Notes: generated by a model not told the origin, from the sequence alone. Counted from the stretch's first letter, positions 1-10,089 are shown. The stretch is DNA of 64,000 nt from Nephrocerus scutellatus (GCA_947095585.1 OX352761.1:79859267-79923266); one strand, 5' to 3'. Numbers and translations: made by a program.

Positions 1-633
1 ATGTCTGAAACCTGAAACTTTGCATTTTCAGCCAGTTTATGTTATTTCCATCGCTATCAATTCAGATTTTTCTTAAAAATACTTTCGAGAGTATTTCCAG
101 ATATTCTATTGTAAAGTGTACCGGTGGTGATTGAGAAGTCGGTTAACGCCGATATATCTCAAAAGTTGAAAAGTATACTTTCGAGAGTTTTGAAAGATCT
201 TAAAAGCCGTCATATTTTGATTCAGGGAAACAGTATTGACTATTTTTTTTCTTTCGTCGTTTTGTCGAGCTAAACGGAAAATATTTGGCTAGTCCTGCAT
301 ACTGTAAACCAAGCCATATTTTTCAGATATTCTATTGTAAAGTGTACCGGTGGTGATTGAGAAGTCGGTTAACGCCGATATATCTCAAAAGCTGAAAAGT
401 ATACTTGGACTGGCGAGATCCAGTTCTACAGGCAAGGTATGCCGACAGTTAGTAGAACTGAGTCGGTGGTAATTGGAAACGAGGTTAGCGCCGATATATC
501 ACAAAAGCTGATAAGTATACTGGGGCTGGAGAAATTCAGTTCTACTGGCAAGGTATGGACAGTTAGTAGAACTGAACCGGTGGTAATTGGGAAGGTGGCT
601 AAGGCCGATATATCCCAAAAGTAGAAAAAAAGT
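1..633. repeat. Direct repeat copy 1 (0.5 kb unit, partner at 6,480-6,949)
   Basis: The first bases of the window recur almost unchanged from 6,480 onward, so the two copies flank about 6 kb of transposon debris. This copy has an extra internal partial duplication: the stretch around 92-180 repeats what comes later at 325-400. It ends in the 114-bp tandem array described separately. The arrangement could be two LTR-like ends or a segmental duplication. No TG...CA ends, primer-binding site or polypurine tract is visible, so I leave it unclassified. Confidence 0.8.
346..625 (+). repeat. Tandem repeat of about 114-116 bp, in-frame across units
   Basis: Units begin at 346, 462 and 576 (the last partial) with the core CGGTGGT(A/G)ATTG; a further partial unit lies near 120-180. 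The period is 114 bp between units 2 and 3 and 116 bp between units 1 and 2, because unit 1 carries 2 extra bases at its end. Read from 439, units 2 and 3 give an open frame of 61 codons with a repeated peptide containing ADISQKL and SSTGKV. Unit 1 shows the same peptide style in its own frame. The 3n period could reflect a decayed repeat-containing protein, but no family is recognised and the frame is broken between units. The same array is present at 6,741-6,949. Confidence 0.75.
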
Positions 634-793
634 TGACTGTCTGATCAGGACTAATTTTATTATTCAATCGATAAATCAATTTATACCCAAAAAAATGCAT
701 AGCTTGCATCCTATTGATAATTAATAACAATTAGATGCTTGCATCTTATCCATAATTACTTTTTGTACGATATTGTGGGTTATGTGTTCTGTG

Positions 794-1066
794 CTATGTG
801 TTACAGGACACTTTAGCACTATTGATGCTGTCACATTTAATAATTGAATGTCCAGATTTAAGAAACTTGAGTTTGATCTTCTCTATATTATGAGATTCCT
901 GCTGGACAAAGTACAACAAAATTGCCGCAACATTCTGGTTACGTTTTTGACCACCACAAGTATCCGAAAACAGTAGAATGGATTTAGTATGCTGTGGTAA
1001 CTGGCTAAGATACTTGTTTATACAAGTACCAATTTCATCACTTCCTCTTCTGCAGTGGTTTTCCAT
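794..1066 (-). pseudogene. Fragment of a transposon-derived protein (SDTCGGQ...SGHS motif, DUF7869-like)
   Basis: This 90-codon minus-strand frame has SDTCGGQKRNQN followed by FLKSGHSI and a C-D-S. That pattern belongs to a domain of unknown function that is abundant in repetitive insect proteins (I think DUF7869). The domain resembles the central part of an RNase-H-like transposase, but I cannot assign catalytic residues here. Both ends of the family are missing, neighbours are repeats, and the start Met is probably fortuitous. I read it as a relic. The motif match is from memory, not from a search. Confidence 0.5.
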
Positions 1067-1204
1067 TTATTTCCTTCCATGTATAGCAGTATGCATTAGT
1101 TGGAGGAGCCACCTTCGTATATTGTCAAATTATAACAACACAGTTTACGGCTACAATACATTAGTGATACATCACTAGATGGTATTTGAAATATGCTTTA
1201 AAGG

Positions 1205-1815
1205 ACAAAAGTTGAAGTAACAACTTTTTTTTATAATTCGCGCACGCTTAAACGGGTTCACCTTTATAATACTGGGCTATATGCATGGCATAACGTGAGC
1301 GTTAAGAAAGAGGAGGAGAATAGAGGAGATAACCAGCTTGTGTATTGAATGCCTGTAGATCATAGATCATAGTTATGTGGGAAGACAGAGCTTGGCACAG
1401 CATTCCACATACGTGTTGTACGGCTGAAGAACGAATCCGTGAACAGAACTGTACGTCCGATGATGGGCTTGAGACTAAACTGATGAGCATTTAGAGCACC
1501 ACGAGTATTGCGGTTGAATTTAAGGGGAGATGGCATGCAGCTTGCTATTTCTCTTGCGGTGTTCAAGCGAATCTATTGATTTAGCTTCACCGATAAGTTT
1601 TATCGCGCGGTTTTGTATTCTATCTAGCTGATGCAAGGAAGTTTTAGGCACACCAGACCAGATATGACAATTGTACTCAGTTTAGGGCGAATAAAAGCCT
1701 TGTAGATAGTAGCCAGATCAGAGGGAGTGAAATATTATTTGCACCGGGTTAGAAAACCTAAAAATTTTGCAGCAAATTTGGCGATGGTAGTCATTCCAAC
1801 GAATGTCACCACCAT
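1205..1815 (-). mobile_element. LINE-C 3' fragment (RT C-terminus and tail)
   Basis: The minus strand encodes the C-terminal tail of a non-LTR reverse transcriptase: an NTRGALNAHQF stretch, then DSFFSRTTRMWNAVPSSVF, the usual end of Jockey/CR1-like LINE ORF2 proteins. The reading frame is split at about 1,490-1,566. The nucleotide sequence matches fragments at 7,201-7,387, 31,855-32,310 and 33,785-34,740 and starts at the same 3' terminal sequence (around ATTCGCGCACGCTTAA). The fragment is 5'-truncated and stops at 1,815, where HLE sequence begins. Confidence 0.8.
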
Positions 1816-2370
1816 GGTTTTGCAAAAACTATTGTCCATGGGAGATACACGTGTTTAAAATTTGAATAAAATCGGTTTTATTTTTAAAAAATTATATGGG
1901 CCCACTGTGCCGTGGGGCCATTTCCAAATTTTTTACAAAATGTAAAAACTTCGAAGTTATCAGGCTACATGTCCGAGGGATTCCTATTTATATTTTTAAA
2001 AATGAACCCGGTTTTCTTCAAATTTTATATACGTGTGTATTTCCATGGACAACACCTTTTTGTAAAATTTTGGAGATCCCGGGCCCCAGGGTCGTACGGC
2101 CCCATAAAATTTAAAAAAAAAGAACCCAATTTTCTTCATATTTTATACACATGTGTATCTCCGATGGACAACACTTTGTAAAAAATTTGATACCCAGGGC
2201 CCCGGTCGTGAAGCCCGCAAAAACTTTTTTAAAAAAATTAACCCGATTTTCTTTAAATTTTATATACGCGTGTATCTCCGATAGATAACACTTTTTGTAA
2301 AAATTCTGGATACCCCGGGCCTCAGGGTCATGGCGCCCAACAAATTTTTTAAAAAATTAACCCGAATTTT
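1816..2370. mobile_element. HLE-family array, about 115-bp internal units in tandem
   Basis: At least four degenerate copies of the internal module of the Helitron-like family lie head to tail. Each has a TTCTTCAAATTTTATA... segment, a palindrome ACACATGTGT or variant, a CCGATGGACAACAC segment, TTTTTGTAAAAATTT and a GC-rich CCCGGGCCCCAGGG block. Spacing is about 110-120 bp. Neither terminal sequence of the family is present at this position. Short open frames here are artefacts of the repeat. No coding capacity. Confidence 0.75.
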
Positions 2371-2377
2371 TAGCCAC

Positions 2378-2475
2378 CTTCCACAAGACCTAGAGCAGCT
2401 TAGTGTCCAGGGAAATTTCTAACATCCCACGTATGTCGCGAGTCACATGTGATGCGTGAAAAATGGCTCTAATTC
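2378..2475 (+). repeat. Possible degraded LTR remnant, left side of BEL-1
   Basis: The segment with AGCAGCTTAGTGT, then TCGCGAGT and GTGATGCGTGAAAAATGG, resembles 5,730-5,810, where AGCAGCTCAGTGT, TCGCGAGTAG and GTGATGCGTAGAAAATGG appear in the same order. The two flank the BEL-1 pol relic directly, which suggests terminal repeats of that element. Divergence is high and terminal dinucleotides are not clear. Confidence 0.4.
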
Positions 2476-2574
2476 GTGAAAATAACTCTGTCGCAAATGT
2501 CTGAAATTACATTCACGAGAGCGATGTTGTTCAACGAGTACATGTGGTAAAAATGGGTGTACGTTTAAGCATCA

Positions 2575-3142
2575 TAGATTACTCCATAACGAACCACGGA
2601 CAGCGAAACAAGACGATAATGAAGTTGTGCCAAGATTCGTGGGAAACATGCTCCAGATGACGGATTCAGCGGTCCTCTTTCGCATCATACCGGTAACTCT
2701 GTATGGGAAAAACAAGAGCCTTAACACGTTTGCCATGCTAGACGATGGATCATCGATTACTCTAATGGAAGAATGCGTTGCGAAACAACTGGATCTGACG
2801 GGACCCACTGAACAACTAATATTAAAATGGACTGCGAACACTCATCGTACCGAAGACAACTCCATGGTAGTTTCACTGTCGATTGGAGGAATTGGCAGTG
2901 ACAAGAAATACAGTATAGCGAAGATACACACTGTACACTCGTTGGCGCTCCCCACCCAAACCATTTCCGCTAGTAAACTTGTGGCAAAATACCGACATCT
3001 ACAGGGTCTACCCATAACATCGTATCACAACGCAACTCCACTAATACTCATCGGACTTGATAATTGGAAGCTCGGACTTCCGCTAAAATGTAAGGAAGGC
3101 GCAGCGAATCTGCCTGTGGCAGCCAAGACCAGACTCGGATGA
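2575..3142 (+). pseudogene. BEL-1 Pol: aspartic protease (DUF1758-like) domain
   Basis: This is the retropepsin part of a BEL/Pao polyprotein. From the Met at 2,627, residues 35-46 read FAMLDDGSSITL, the DDGS-type active site used by Pao/BEL proteases, after a typical ILFRIIPVTLY-like strand. The C-terminal part has ILIGLDNW, the usual end of the domain. A TGA stops the frame at 3,142. RT coding follows in another frame, so the polyprotein is broken. No gag is recognisable between 2,475 and 2,575. The frame is open upstream of the first Met, so that Met is not a true start. The role in an intact element would be polyprotein cleavage. Confidence 0.85.
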
Positions 3143-3205
3143 TCAGTCCATGGAGGCTGCCCAGTAGAAGGTAGCAGTGCCAAGGAACCACACTATAGCT
3201 TCCAT

Positions 3206-4010
3206 GTGTGTAAGTGCGAACGAACGAATGATAACTCCACCCACATGTTAGTTAAATCATATTTTGAACTAGATAGTTTGGGCGTGGTAGCCTCATCCAG
3301 CTTCTGTAATGAGTCCAAAGAAAATCAACGAGCCCTTGACATATTAAGAAAAACCACAAAGCGAATCGATCCCAACCGCTTTGAAAACGGGTTGCTCTGG
3401 AGATATGATGAAATAAATATGCCTGACAGCCGTTTAATGGCAGAACGACGTCTTAGCTGTCTACGAAAGAAAATGTCACGCGACGCTACGCTTGGTCATG
3501 CACTGAAGAGTCTAATCAAGCACTACACTTCCAAGATGTACATTCGTAAGCTGACGACCACTGAAATCCAAAGAGTCAATTCTCGAACATGGTATTTACC
3601 CGTATTTCCGGTTACCAATCAGAATAAGCCCGGGAAAATACGACTAGTCTGGGACGCCGCTGCAAAAGTGAAAGGCATTTCACTCAATTCGATGCTGATC
3701 TCAGGACCGGACCAGCTATCATCACTAATCGGAATATTGTATCGATTTAGAGAGCGTATCGTTGCAGTATGGGCTGACATAAAGGAAATGTTCCATCAGG
3801 TAGCCATTCGGAAGCAGGATCAGAGCTGTAACAGCCATAACAAGAAATCACTACGTTGATGACTACCTGGACAGCGTGGATAAACCAGATGAAGCGATAA
3901 CTCTTGCGCAACAAATCATGACAATCCATCAACATGGTTTTGAGATTCGTAACTGGGTTTCCAACTCACGAAAAAATGGCTTCAGTGGACTAAATATATT
4001 CGGCCATTAA
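3206..4010 (+). pseudogene. BEL-1 Pol: reverse transcriptase, internally deleted
   Basis: The ORF 3,206-3,859 carries the N-terminal Pao RT region: RFENGLLW, then WYLPVFPV, KIRLVWDAAAK and finally ADIKEMFHQV, the D-containing motif A. After QDQ the sequence jumps straight to a frame-shifted YVDDYLDS at 3,852-3,875, the catalytic YVDD box of BEL elements. The roughly 70 residues normally between these motifs are missing. The frame then continues to about 4,010 as the thumb region. With a deletion and frameshift in the palm, this RT cannot be functional. Same strand and order as the protease before it and the RNase H and integrase after it. Confidence 0.85.
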
Positions 4011-4474
4011 ACAAGTACGAATCCCACGCTATTACGATCCACTTTCATGCATAGGAGATAAGAGAGACGTTCAACTACATGTCTTCGTCGACGCCACCGA
4101 AAACGCGTACGCCGCCGTGGCCTACTTAAGAATTGATCACAACGGAAAAATACGATGCTCTTTAGCTTGGAACGCGACTCGCGACGAACATCTGCAACGA
4201 ACACTCCATTTTTATTGCGAGAAATATCTATTGGACCGACTCCAAAACGGTTTTATGCTGGCTTCGATCAGATCATAGGCGATATCGAAAATTCGTCGCA
4301 TTTAGAGTTGGAGAGATTCTCGAGAATACGAACCTCGATGAATGGAGATGGGTACCCTCTAAACTGAATACTGCAGACAAGGCGACTAAATGGTCAACGC
4401 CTCCGGATCGTTCACCGACGAGCGCTTTCCTGAACGGCCCAGAGTTCCTACAGCGCCCCGTCGAAAAATGGCCG
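4011..4474 (+). pseudogene. BEL-1 Pol: RNase H-like region
   Basis: Around 4,078-4,150 the + strand reads HVFVDATENAYAAVAYLR, the strand-1 motif of the Pao RNase H domain. Around 4,232-4,252 it reads WTDSKTV, a second conserved RNase H motif. They are in different frames with indels between. The region ends near the IN-proximal linker WPVEDNASFH. The most conserved pieces are recognisable but the reading frame is not continuous. Confidence 0.75.
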
Positions 4475-5397
4475 GTGGAGGACAATGCCTCCTTTCACAC
4501 CGTCGAGGAAATACGCCCACACGTACTTCACATCACCACGATAGCACCCAGAAAGATTTTAGACGTGGAACGATTCTCGGAATGGAAACGACTTGTACGG
4601 ACCACCGCACGCGTTATTCGTTTCACGGGTAACCTAAACGCAAGGATCAATAAGTTAGAAACGCGCACGGGACCAATATCCAAAGACGAATACCAGAAAG
4701 CCGAATCCATCCTGTATCAACAGACACAAGGTGAAGTATACCCTGATGAAATCGGTATACTAAAAAACAATAAAGAAGCAACAGTAGATCGTTCCAGCAG
4801 CATCTATACTGGCTATACATATAGAAGTTGCCAGTAGCCTGACGACGGATTCCTGCATACAAGCCTTGCGACGGTTCATGGCGCGTAGATTTTCAAGGAT
4901 CAAAAACAGAGCTGAAGTCTGCCTTAAAACAAGTTGACAAAAGCGAACTAGCAAAAGAATTTACCTCCTCCGAAGCAACGTGGTTATTTATACCACCGGC
5001 ATCACCTCATATGGGCGGTTGCTGGGAACGGTTGATCAGATCGATAAAAGCCAATCTACACAGCACATTGGTAACGGCCAATCCATCAGATGAAGTCCTT
5101 CAGACGCTTCTGGTGGAGATAGAAAACGTGATAAATTCTCGACCACTAACATACGTTCCATACGACCATGAAAACGCTGAAGCTCTCACACCAAACCACT
5201 TCCTCCTCGGACCATCAAACGGGAGCAAGCCGTTAGGATTATTTGAAGACGATAAGACGGTCCTTAGGCGAAATTGGATGACTTCCGAACAGTTGGCAAA
5301 TGGTTTCTGTAAGCGTTGGGTTAAGGAGTTTCTACCCACACTAACACGACGAACCAAATGGGTGGCAATTCTCTGTCGATTTCAACCAGTTAGTTGA
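4475..5397 (+). pseudogene. BEL-1 Pol: integrase, core partly deleted
   Basis: Codons from 4,475 give the region between RNase H and integrase. After a frame break near 4,837 the integrase core appears. The stretch with WLFIPPASPHMGGCWERLI contains the third catalytic residue (E of D-D-E), followed by ENVINSRPLTYV and LTPNHFLLG, all typical of BEL/Pao integrases. The first Asp region and the SDNG-type second Asp region are missing or scrambled around 4,850-4,900, so the enzyme would be dead. The ORF 5,011-5,397 ends shortly after a KRWVKEFLPTL motif of the DUF5641-like tail. No env gene follows. Confidence 0.85.
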
Positions 5398-5440
5398 ATT
5401 TGACTCCGGGCCCGACAAGACGGAATAGGAGAAATAAACG

Positions 5441-5640
5441 AAATTTTAAGTTGTTCTTTTTAAGTTGAAATTGTTTAATTGTTTAAGTTGCCTTTCTTGT
5501 TGTTCAAATTATTATAAATTGTTAATTTGTTCAATTGTCTAACTTGAATAAATTGTCTAATTGTCTAACTGATTAAATTTGTCAAAGAATATCGACTATT
5601 ATTTTAATTTGTTAATTCGACTTACTACTTAAAATTCGGA
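5441..5640. repeat. AT-rich low-complexity tract downstream of BEL-1 pol
   Basis: Degenerate short repeats based on AATTGTTTAA/AAGTTG fill this stretch. It may be BEL-1 3' untranslated sequence. No gene is seen between 5,398 and 5,690. Confidence 0.6.
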
Positions 5641-5689
5641 AAGAACTCTCGCGCACTAAGCCATATTGGATTCGCCAATAAGTCCTTTT

Positions 5690-5812
5690 TAACCACCTTT
5701 AGAGCTGAAATTTTTTGAGCAGCTCAGTGTACACCGACGTTTCTAGGATCCCGAGTGTGACACTTATCGCGAGTAGCGTGTGGTGTGATGCGTAGAAAAT
5801 GGGTTAATCAAA
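5690..5812 (+). repeat. Possible degraded LTR remnant, right side of BEL-1
   Basis: Partner of 2,378-2,475 (shared ordered blocks AGCAGCT.AGTGT, TCGCGAGT and GTGATGCGT..AAAATGG). It lies just outside the integrase relic and just before an HLE copy. Assigned as LTR only by position and partial similarity. Confidence 0.4.
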
Positions 5813-5849
5813 AACCTCAAAAACGGATAATTTGGCGGTTATTACCAAA

Positions 5850-6345
5850 TAATACATAAATAAATAATCGGGCATACACACACACACACACACACTGCGT
5901 GCTCGTTTTGTGGCAAAATCATCCACCAAATGCCGCAGCGGCATCACAAAGCACAGAGCTCATACTTTGCCGTGATCTGATGCGATATAGCGATTAAAAA
6001 TTGTATATTGGGGTCCCCAAGGGGCCGATCGCTCCAAATTTTTACAAAAAGTGTTTTCCATGAAGACACACATGTGTACAAAATTTAAAGAAAATCGGGT
6101 AAATTTTGTAAAATATTTGTATGGGAGCCCGACCCCACGGCCCGAGGGGCCTCAAATTTTAATAGAAAATGTTGTCATTGGAGAATACATGTGTGCCAAA
6201 TTTCAATAAAATCGGGCTGAAGGAACTGGGTTAAAAATTGATCGCAAGATTCCATGACACACAAATCCACAAATCCACAAATCAACAAACCCACAAGCCC
6301 ACAAACACACGGGCAAGTGAAGTTAATATAGAGAATTTAAAAAAA
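5850..6345 (-). mobile_element. HLE copy (DINE-1-like), minus strand, with (ACAAATCC)n microsatellite
   Basis: Read on the minus strand this starts at 6,345 with AAATTCTCTATATTAACTTC and runs through a microsatellite (6,257-6,311, ACAAATCC-type on +). It then passes TTGCGATCAATTTTTAACCC, a CCCGATTTTATTGAAATTT block, an ACACATGTGT palindrome, GC-rich GGCCCCTCGGGCC and the CATCAGATCACGGCAAAGT block. It ends at a (CA)n tract (5,877-5,896) without the TAGAGAATTT terminus. Order and content match the near-complete copy at 60,070-60,595. Non-coding. It would depend on a Rep/helicase supplied elsewhere if the Helitron-like assignment is right. Confidence 0.75.
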
Positions 6346-6479
6346 AAGGGATTGTCTAGCGTGTGTCGATGTATACCTAAAAGTTTCTAGCCGAAAAAGG
6401 AAGTTTTTTTTTACACTTGTTAAATTGTTGCTGCTGTAATCGTAGCGGTACTGAATTATGTTTGGATGTCTGATGCCTG

Positions 6480-6949
6480 ATGTCTGAAACCTGAAACTTT
6501 GCATTTTCAGCCAGTTTATGTTATTTCCATCGCTATCAATTCAGATTTTTCTTAAAAATACTTTCGAGAGTTTTGAAAGATCTTAAAAGCCGTCATATTT
6601 TAATTCAGGGAAACAGTATTGACTATTTTTTTCCTTTCGTCGTTTTGTCGAGCTAAACGGAAAATATTTGGCTAGTCCTGCATACTGTAAACCAAGCCAT
6701 ATTTTCCAGATATTCTATTGTAAAGTGTACCGGTGGTGATTGAGAAGTCGGTTAACGCCGATATATCTCAAAAGCTGAAAAGTATACTTGTACTGGCGAG
6801 ATCCAGTTCTACAGGCAAGGTATGCCGACAGTTAGTAGAACTGAGTCGGTGGTAATTGGAAACGAGGTAAGCGCCGATATATCACAAAAGCTGATAAGTA
6901 AACTGGGGCTGGAGAAATTCAGTTCTACTGGCAAGGTATGGACAGTTAG
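6480..6949. repeat. Direct repeat copy 2 (partner 1-633)
   Basis: Nearly identical to the window start, without the extra internal duplication, and including two units of the 114-bp array (6,741-6,949). It ends abruptly inside a unit at GACAGTTAG, where unrelated sequence begins. Confidence 0.8.
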
Positions 6950-6955
6950 CATGAA

Positions 6956-7199
6956 ATTAAGGATTCGCTTGATTTTATCTTTGTAAGGTTGCTTATCTAA
7001 TACTATTTATGGAAGAATATCGAATACAAATTTCACGTTTATATTTTTTGGCTTGAAAAATTGTATATTATATACTCGACCGAAAACTCGTCTGTATGTA
7101 GTCAAACTACAGTCGGACTTTGCCAACATTTCTTAAGGCCAAAGTGCTTAAGAAAAGTTCTGACATACTCTGACATAATTTCACAAATATTTTCTTTGC
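6956..7199. repeat. 432-bp tandem duplication, copy 1 (partner 7,388-7,631)
   Basis: The segment from ATTAAGGATTCGCTTG to TTTCACAAATATTTTC recurs 432 bp later with a few substitutions. The LINE-C fragment 7,201-7,387 lies between the two copies, so the tandem unit is this segment plus the LINE-C fragment. No gene recognised. Confidence 0.8.
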
Positions 7200-7200
7200 A

Positions 7201-7387
7201 GATAGTAGATAGATAGTAGCCAGATCAGAGGGAGTGAAATATTATTTGCACCGGGTTAGAAAACCTAAAAATTTTGCAGCAAATTTGGCGATTGTAGTCA
7301 TTCCAACGAAGCTTAACGTTAACGCACATACTGAAAATGGCGAGATTTTCAGTTTCCTCGATGCAAGTGAGATTCATGGATAACAGC
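7201..7387 (-). mobile_element. LINE-C fragment
   Basis: Matches 1,700-1,800 (CCAGATCAGAGGGAGTGAAA and on) and continues into sequence seen again at 34,400-34,520, including CTCGATGCAAGTG. It is a short internal piece of LINE-C ORF2 on the minus strand with no intact frame. Confidence 0.75.
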
Positions 7388-7631
7388 ATTAAGGATTCGC
7401 TTGATTTTATCTTTGTAAGGTTGCTTATGTAATACTATTTCTGGAAGAATATCGAATGCAAATTTCACGTTTATATTTCTTGGCTTGAAAAATTGTATAT
7501 TATATACTCGACCGAAAACTCATCTGTATGTAGTCAAACTATAGTCGGACTTTGCCAACATTTCTTAAGGCCAAAGTGCTTAAGAAAAGTTCTGACATAC
7601 TCTGACATAATTTCACAAATATTTTCTTTAG
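7388..7631. repeat. 432-bp tandem duplication, copy 2
   Basis: See 6,956-7,199. From 7,632 to 8,090 I see nothing recognisable: AT-rich sequence with short frames only. Confidence 0.75.
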
Positions 7632-8090
7632 AAAAATATGCTAACCCACAATCTCTTTTCGTGTCTGGATTTTATACTTCCAGTTGTTAGGATTGGCGTT
7701 ATTCCATCTACTCCGTTTATATTGTGATGATGTGGTCGGCTCTGGCTCAAAAAATTCATTCATTTCCCATTCGGTGGATTGTAGTTTTTGTTGTTTTGTT
7801 TATAACTTACGGCATCTGAATCGGTCGACTTGGCACTATCAGTCCCCAAAATAGTTTCTATAATTACATTCTATTGAAAAATTGTTTTTAAATATTTTGC
7901 TTCTGTTATGAATAAAAAACAAACCTGCTGGTGTTTTTCCTTATTATGATTTTTTACTTTTTGTAAAACTAAACTAACCATTTGTTTACCCCTACTCTCC
8001 ATCTGAAAATCAAAAATTCACTGGATCAAACTTTCTTATTTAACACTTCCAAACGATTTTAAATTTTTTTGTGTAAATTCTCTAATCGGG

Positions 8091-8331
8091 GATACACAAT
8101 GTGCACAGTTTTAATAAAATCTAATTAAATTTTTTAACAAAATTGTTTGGAACGGGGGGACCCCGATCAATTCTAAATTTTTATAAATAGTGTTGTTCGT
8201 CGGAGATAAATATGTGTAAAAAATTTGCAGAAAATCGGGTAAATTTTTTAAAAAAATTGTTTGGGAGACCCGACCCCGGGCCCTTTTACAAAACTTCCAA
8301 ACTTTTGCAAAAAGTGTTGTTCATCGGAGAT
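8091..8331. mobile_element. HLE array, left part
   Basis: Two to three tandem internal HLE modules (GTGTTGTTC.TCGGAGATA, GAAAATCGGGTAAATTTTT, then a GC-rich CCCGACCCCGGGCCC). The array is interrupted at 8,332 by the SINE and resumes at 8,554. Confidence 0.75.
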
Positions 8332-8553
8332 AATAATAATATTCGGCGCGACAGACCGTTGCGGGCCTAGGCCTAGCTTCTCGCGACCATTTGTGTTGTG
8401 CATGTATATTTTTGCACAGTTATTACTCTCGGGAGTTTGTCAGACAATCGCTAAAAGTGGGACCGTGAAAAATACTTTGGGTGTTACTGGGATTCAAACC
8501 ACGAACCTCCTGCTCAGAAGTCCATGCACTTATATACTGAGCTACGGCGCAAC
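8332..8553 (-). mobile_element. tRNA-derived SINE, copy 1, with 12-bp TSD
   Basis: Read on the minus strand this 222-bp unit begins with a tRNA-like head. Its A box is TAGCTCAGTATA and its B box GGTTTGAATCCC, spaced as in a tRNA gene. A conserved body and a short ATT-repeat tail follow. It is flanked by a perfect TSD of TTCATCGGAGAT at 8,320-8,331 and 8,554-8,565, inside an HLE module. Direct TSD, internal RNA polymerase III promoter boxes and an A/T-rich tail are the defining SINE traits. A second copy on + at 27,538-27,831 shares head, body and tail. The autonomous LINE partner is not identifiable. Confidence 0.9.
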
Positions 8554-8990
8554 TTCATCGGAGATACACATGTGTACAAAATTTAAAGAAAATCGGGATA
8601 GTTTTTAAAAGATTATATGGGAGTCCCTCGGCCCGCGTGTGTATAATATTTGAAATTTTTTAAAAAATTTGTTTGAGTCCACCGACCCCGGAATCCAAAT
8701 TTTTACAAAAAATGTTGTTCATTGGAGATAGACATGTGCATAAAATTTGAAAAAAATCGTGTAAATTTTTTAAAAAATTTGTATGGGAGCCCCCAACCCC
8801 GGGTCCCGGTCACCACCATGGTTTTACAAAAACTATTGTCCATGGGAGGTACACATGTGTTTAAAATTTGAATAAAATCGGTTTTATTTTAAAAAATTAT
8901 ATTGGCCCACTGTGCCCTGGGGCCATTTCCAAAATTTTTACAAAAAGTTTATATAGAGAATTTATTAACAGTTATTCGGTAGTTACGCGC
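8554..8990. mobile_element. HLE array, right part
   Basis: Continuation of the array: about four degenerate internal modules, each with GGAGATACACATGTG-like and ACAAAAAGTGTTG-like segments separated by GC-rich blocks. The last module closely resembles 1,816-1,930. No terminal sequence is seen. Confidence 0.7.
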
Positions 8991-9109
8991 AAAAAAAAAA
9001 TGTCAACAAAACAAGTATTATTGCTCATTGTCACTAAGTCCATTATTAACGTCTTTTACACCAATTCATTTCAAACAAAAGCACTAGTCCCCTTAGTAAC
9101 TTTTCATTG

Positions 9110-9800
9110 ACTAAAATTTTAATTTTTTTTGGCTTTTAACAATTAAAACTTGAGAGTGATCAGGCCGCGGGGTCTGGGGGCTCCCATACAATTTTTTTTT
9201 CCGGCATCAGATCATTTCATACTATAACAACTGTATTCTGTGTGCGTTGTGTGCTGTGGGCAGTGCTGCTTGCTTTACGATTGGGATTGTTTTGTTGTTG
9301 GGTTGCAGTGCTTCGTATGTATTTTTATATTTCAGCATTAACAGTGGAGTTCAGTATACTTTTGGTTATTAGAGAATTTACATGAAATTTTTTAATTTTT
9401 ATGGGTTGTTTTTATTATATCTCGAATTTGGTGCAAGATAGGACTAAGGGAACAGCGTACGCCGATGGATGATGCATAGCTAAGAGGGAGCTTAGTCGCT
9501 AGTATGCGGACTCAAAATCCCTGGTGAACGTGAATTCTGTAATCGGAGAATCGGCAATGTTTGAAGAAAATCGGGTTAATTTTCGAAAAATTGATATGGG
9601 CGCCACTTGGCCTTGGGGCCCGATCAAACCGAAATTTTTATTAAAAGTGTTGTTATCAAAGATACACATGTATACAAAATTTTGAATAAAATCAAGCTCA
9701 AGCCCTCGGCGCAGAAGGCTCCAAATTTTGAATAAAAAGTGTTGTCATCGGAAATACACATGTGTTCAAAGTTTGAATAAAATCGGAAAAATTGGGTTCA
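9110..9800. mobile_element. Mixed HLE fragments
   Basis: Includes the GGCCGCGGGGTCTGGGGGCTCCCATAC-type block and a GGCATCAGATCATTTCAT/TGTGTGCGTTGTGTGCTG block. A terminus-like TTAGAGAATTTACATGAAA with TTTTTATGGGTTG lies at 9,370-9,410. Two more tandem modules follow at 9,540-9,800. Order is scrambled relative to a complete copy. From 9,800 to 10,090 nothing is recognised. Confidence 0.65.
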
Positions 9801-10089
9801 AAATAGGTCACTGACACATTGATTTAAAATGGATGCAACTTTTCATTAGAATGTCAGCATAGCACTCCAAATAAAATTGAAGTGACAGATATTTGTAAGC
9901 ACAAGTGAAAACATATATGCATGTGCAATGAAGAGAGAAGTATGTAAATAAATTGTTTATTTTCCTTTAAAACAGTTGTTCATGTGCAAATTGACTTAAG
10001 GGGCACCTCGAGGCCCAGCACCATGCTTTTATCGTATTGACTTTTTCCTTGGTAAAAATTAGGGTGGTCTATTTTTATTTTTTGTAATA

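Noticed and set aside
1..6949. Reading 1-633 and 6,480-6,949 as LTRs of one 7 kb element
   Set aside because: No TG...CA ends, primer-binding site or polypurine tract, and the interior mixes several unrelated relics, including BEL-1 with its own LTR-like remnants.
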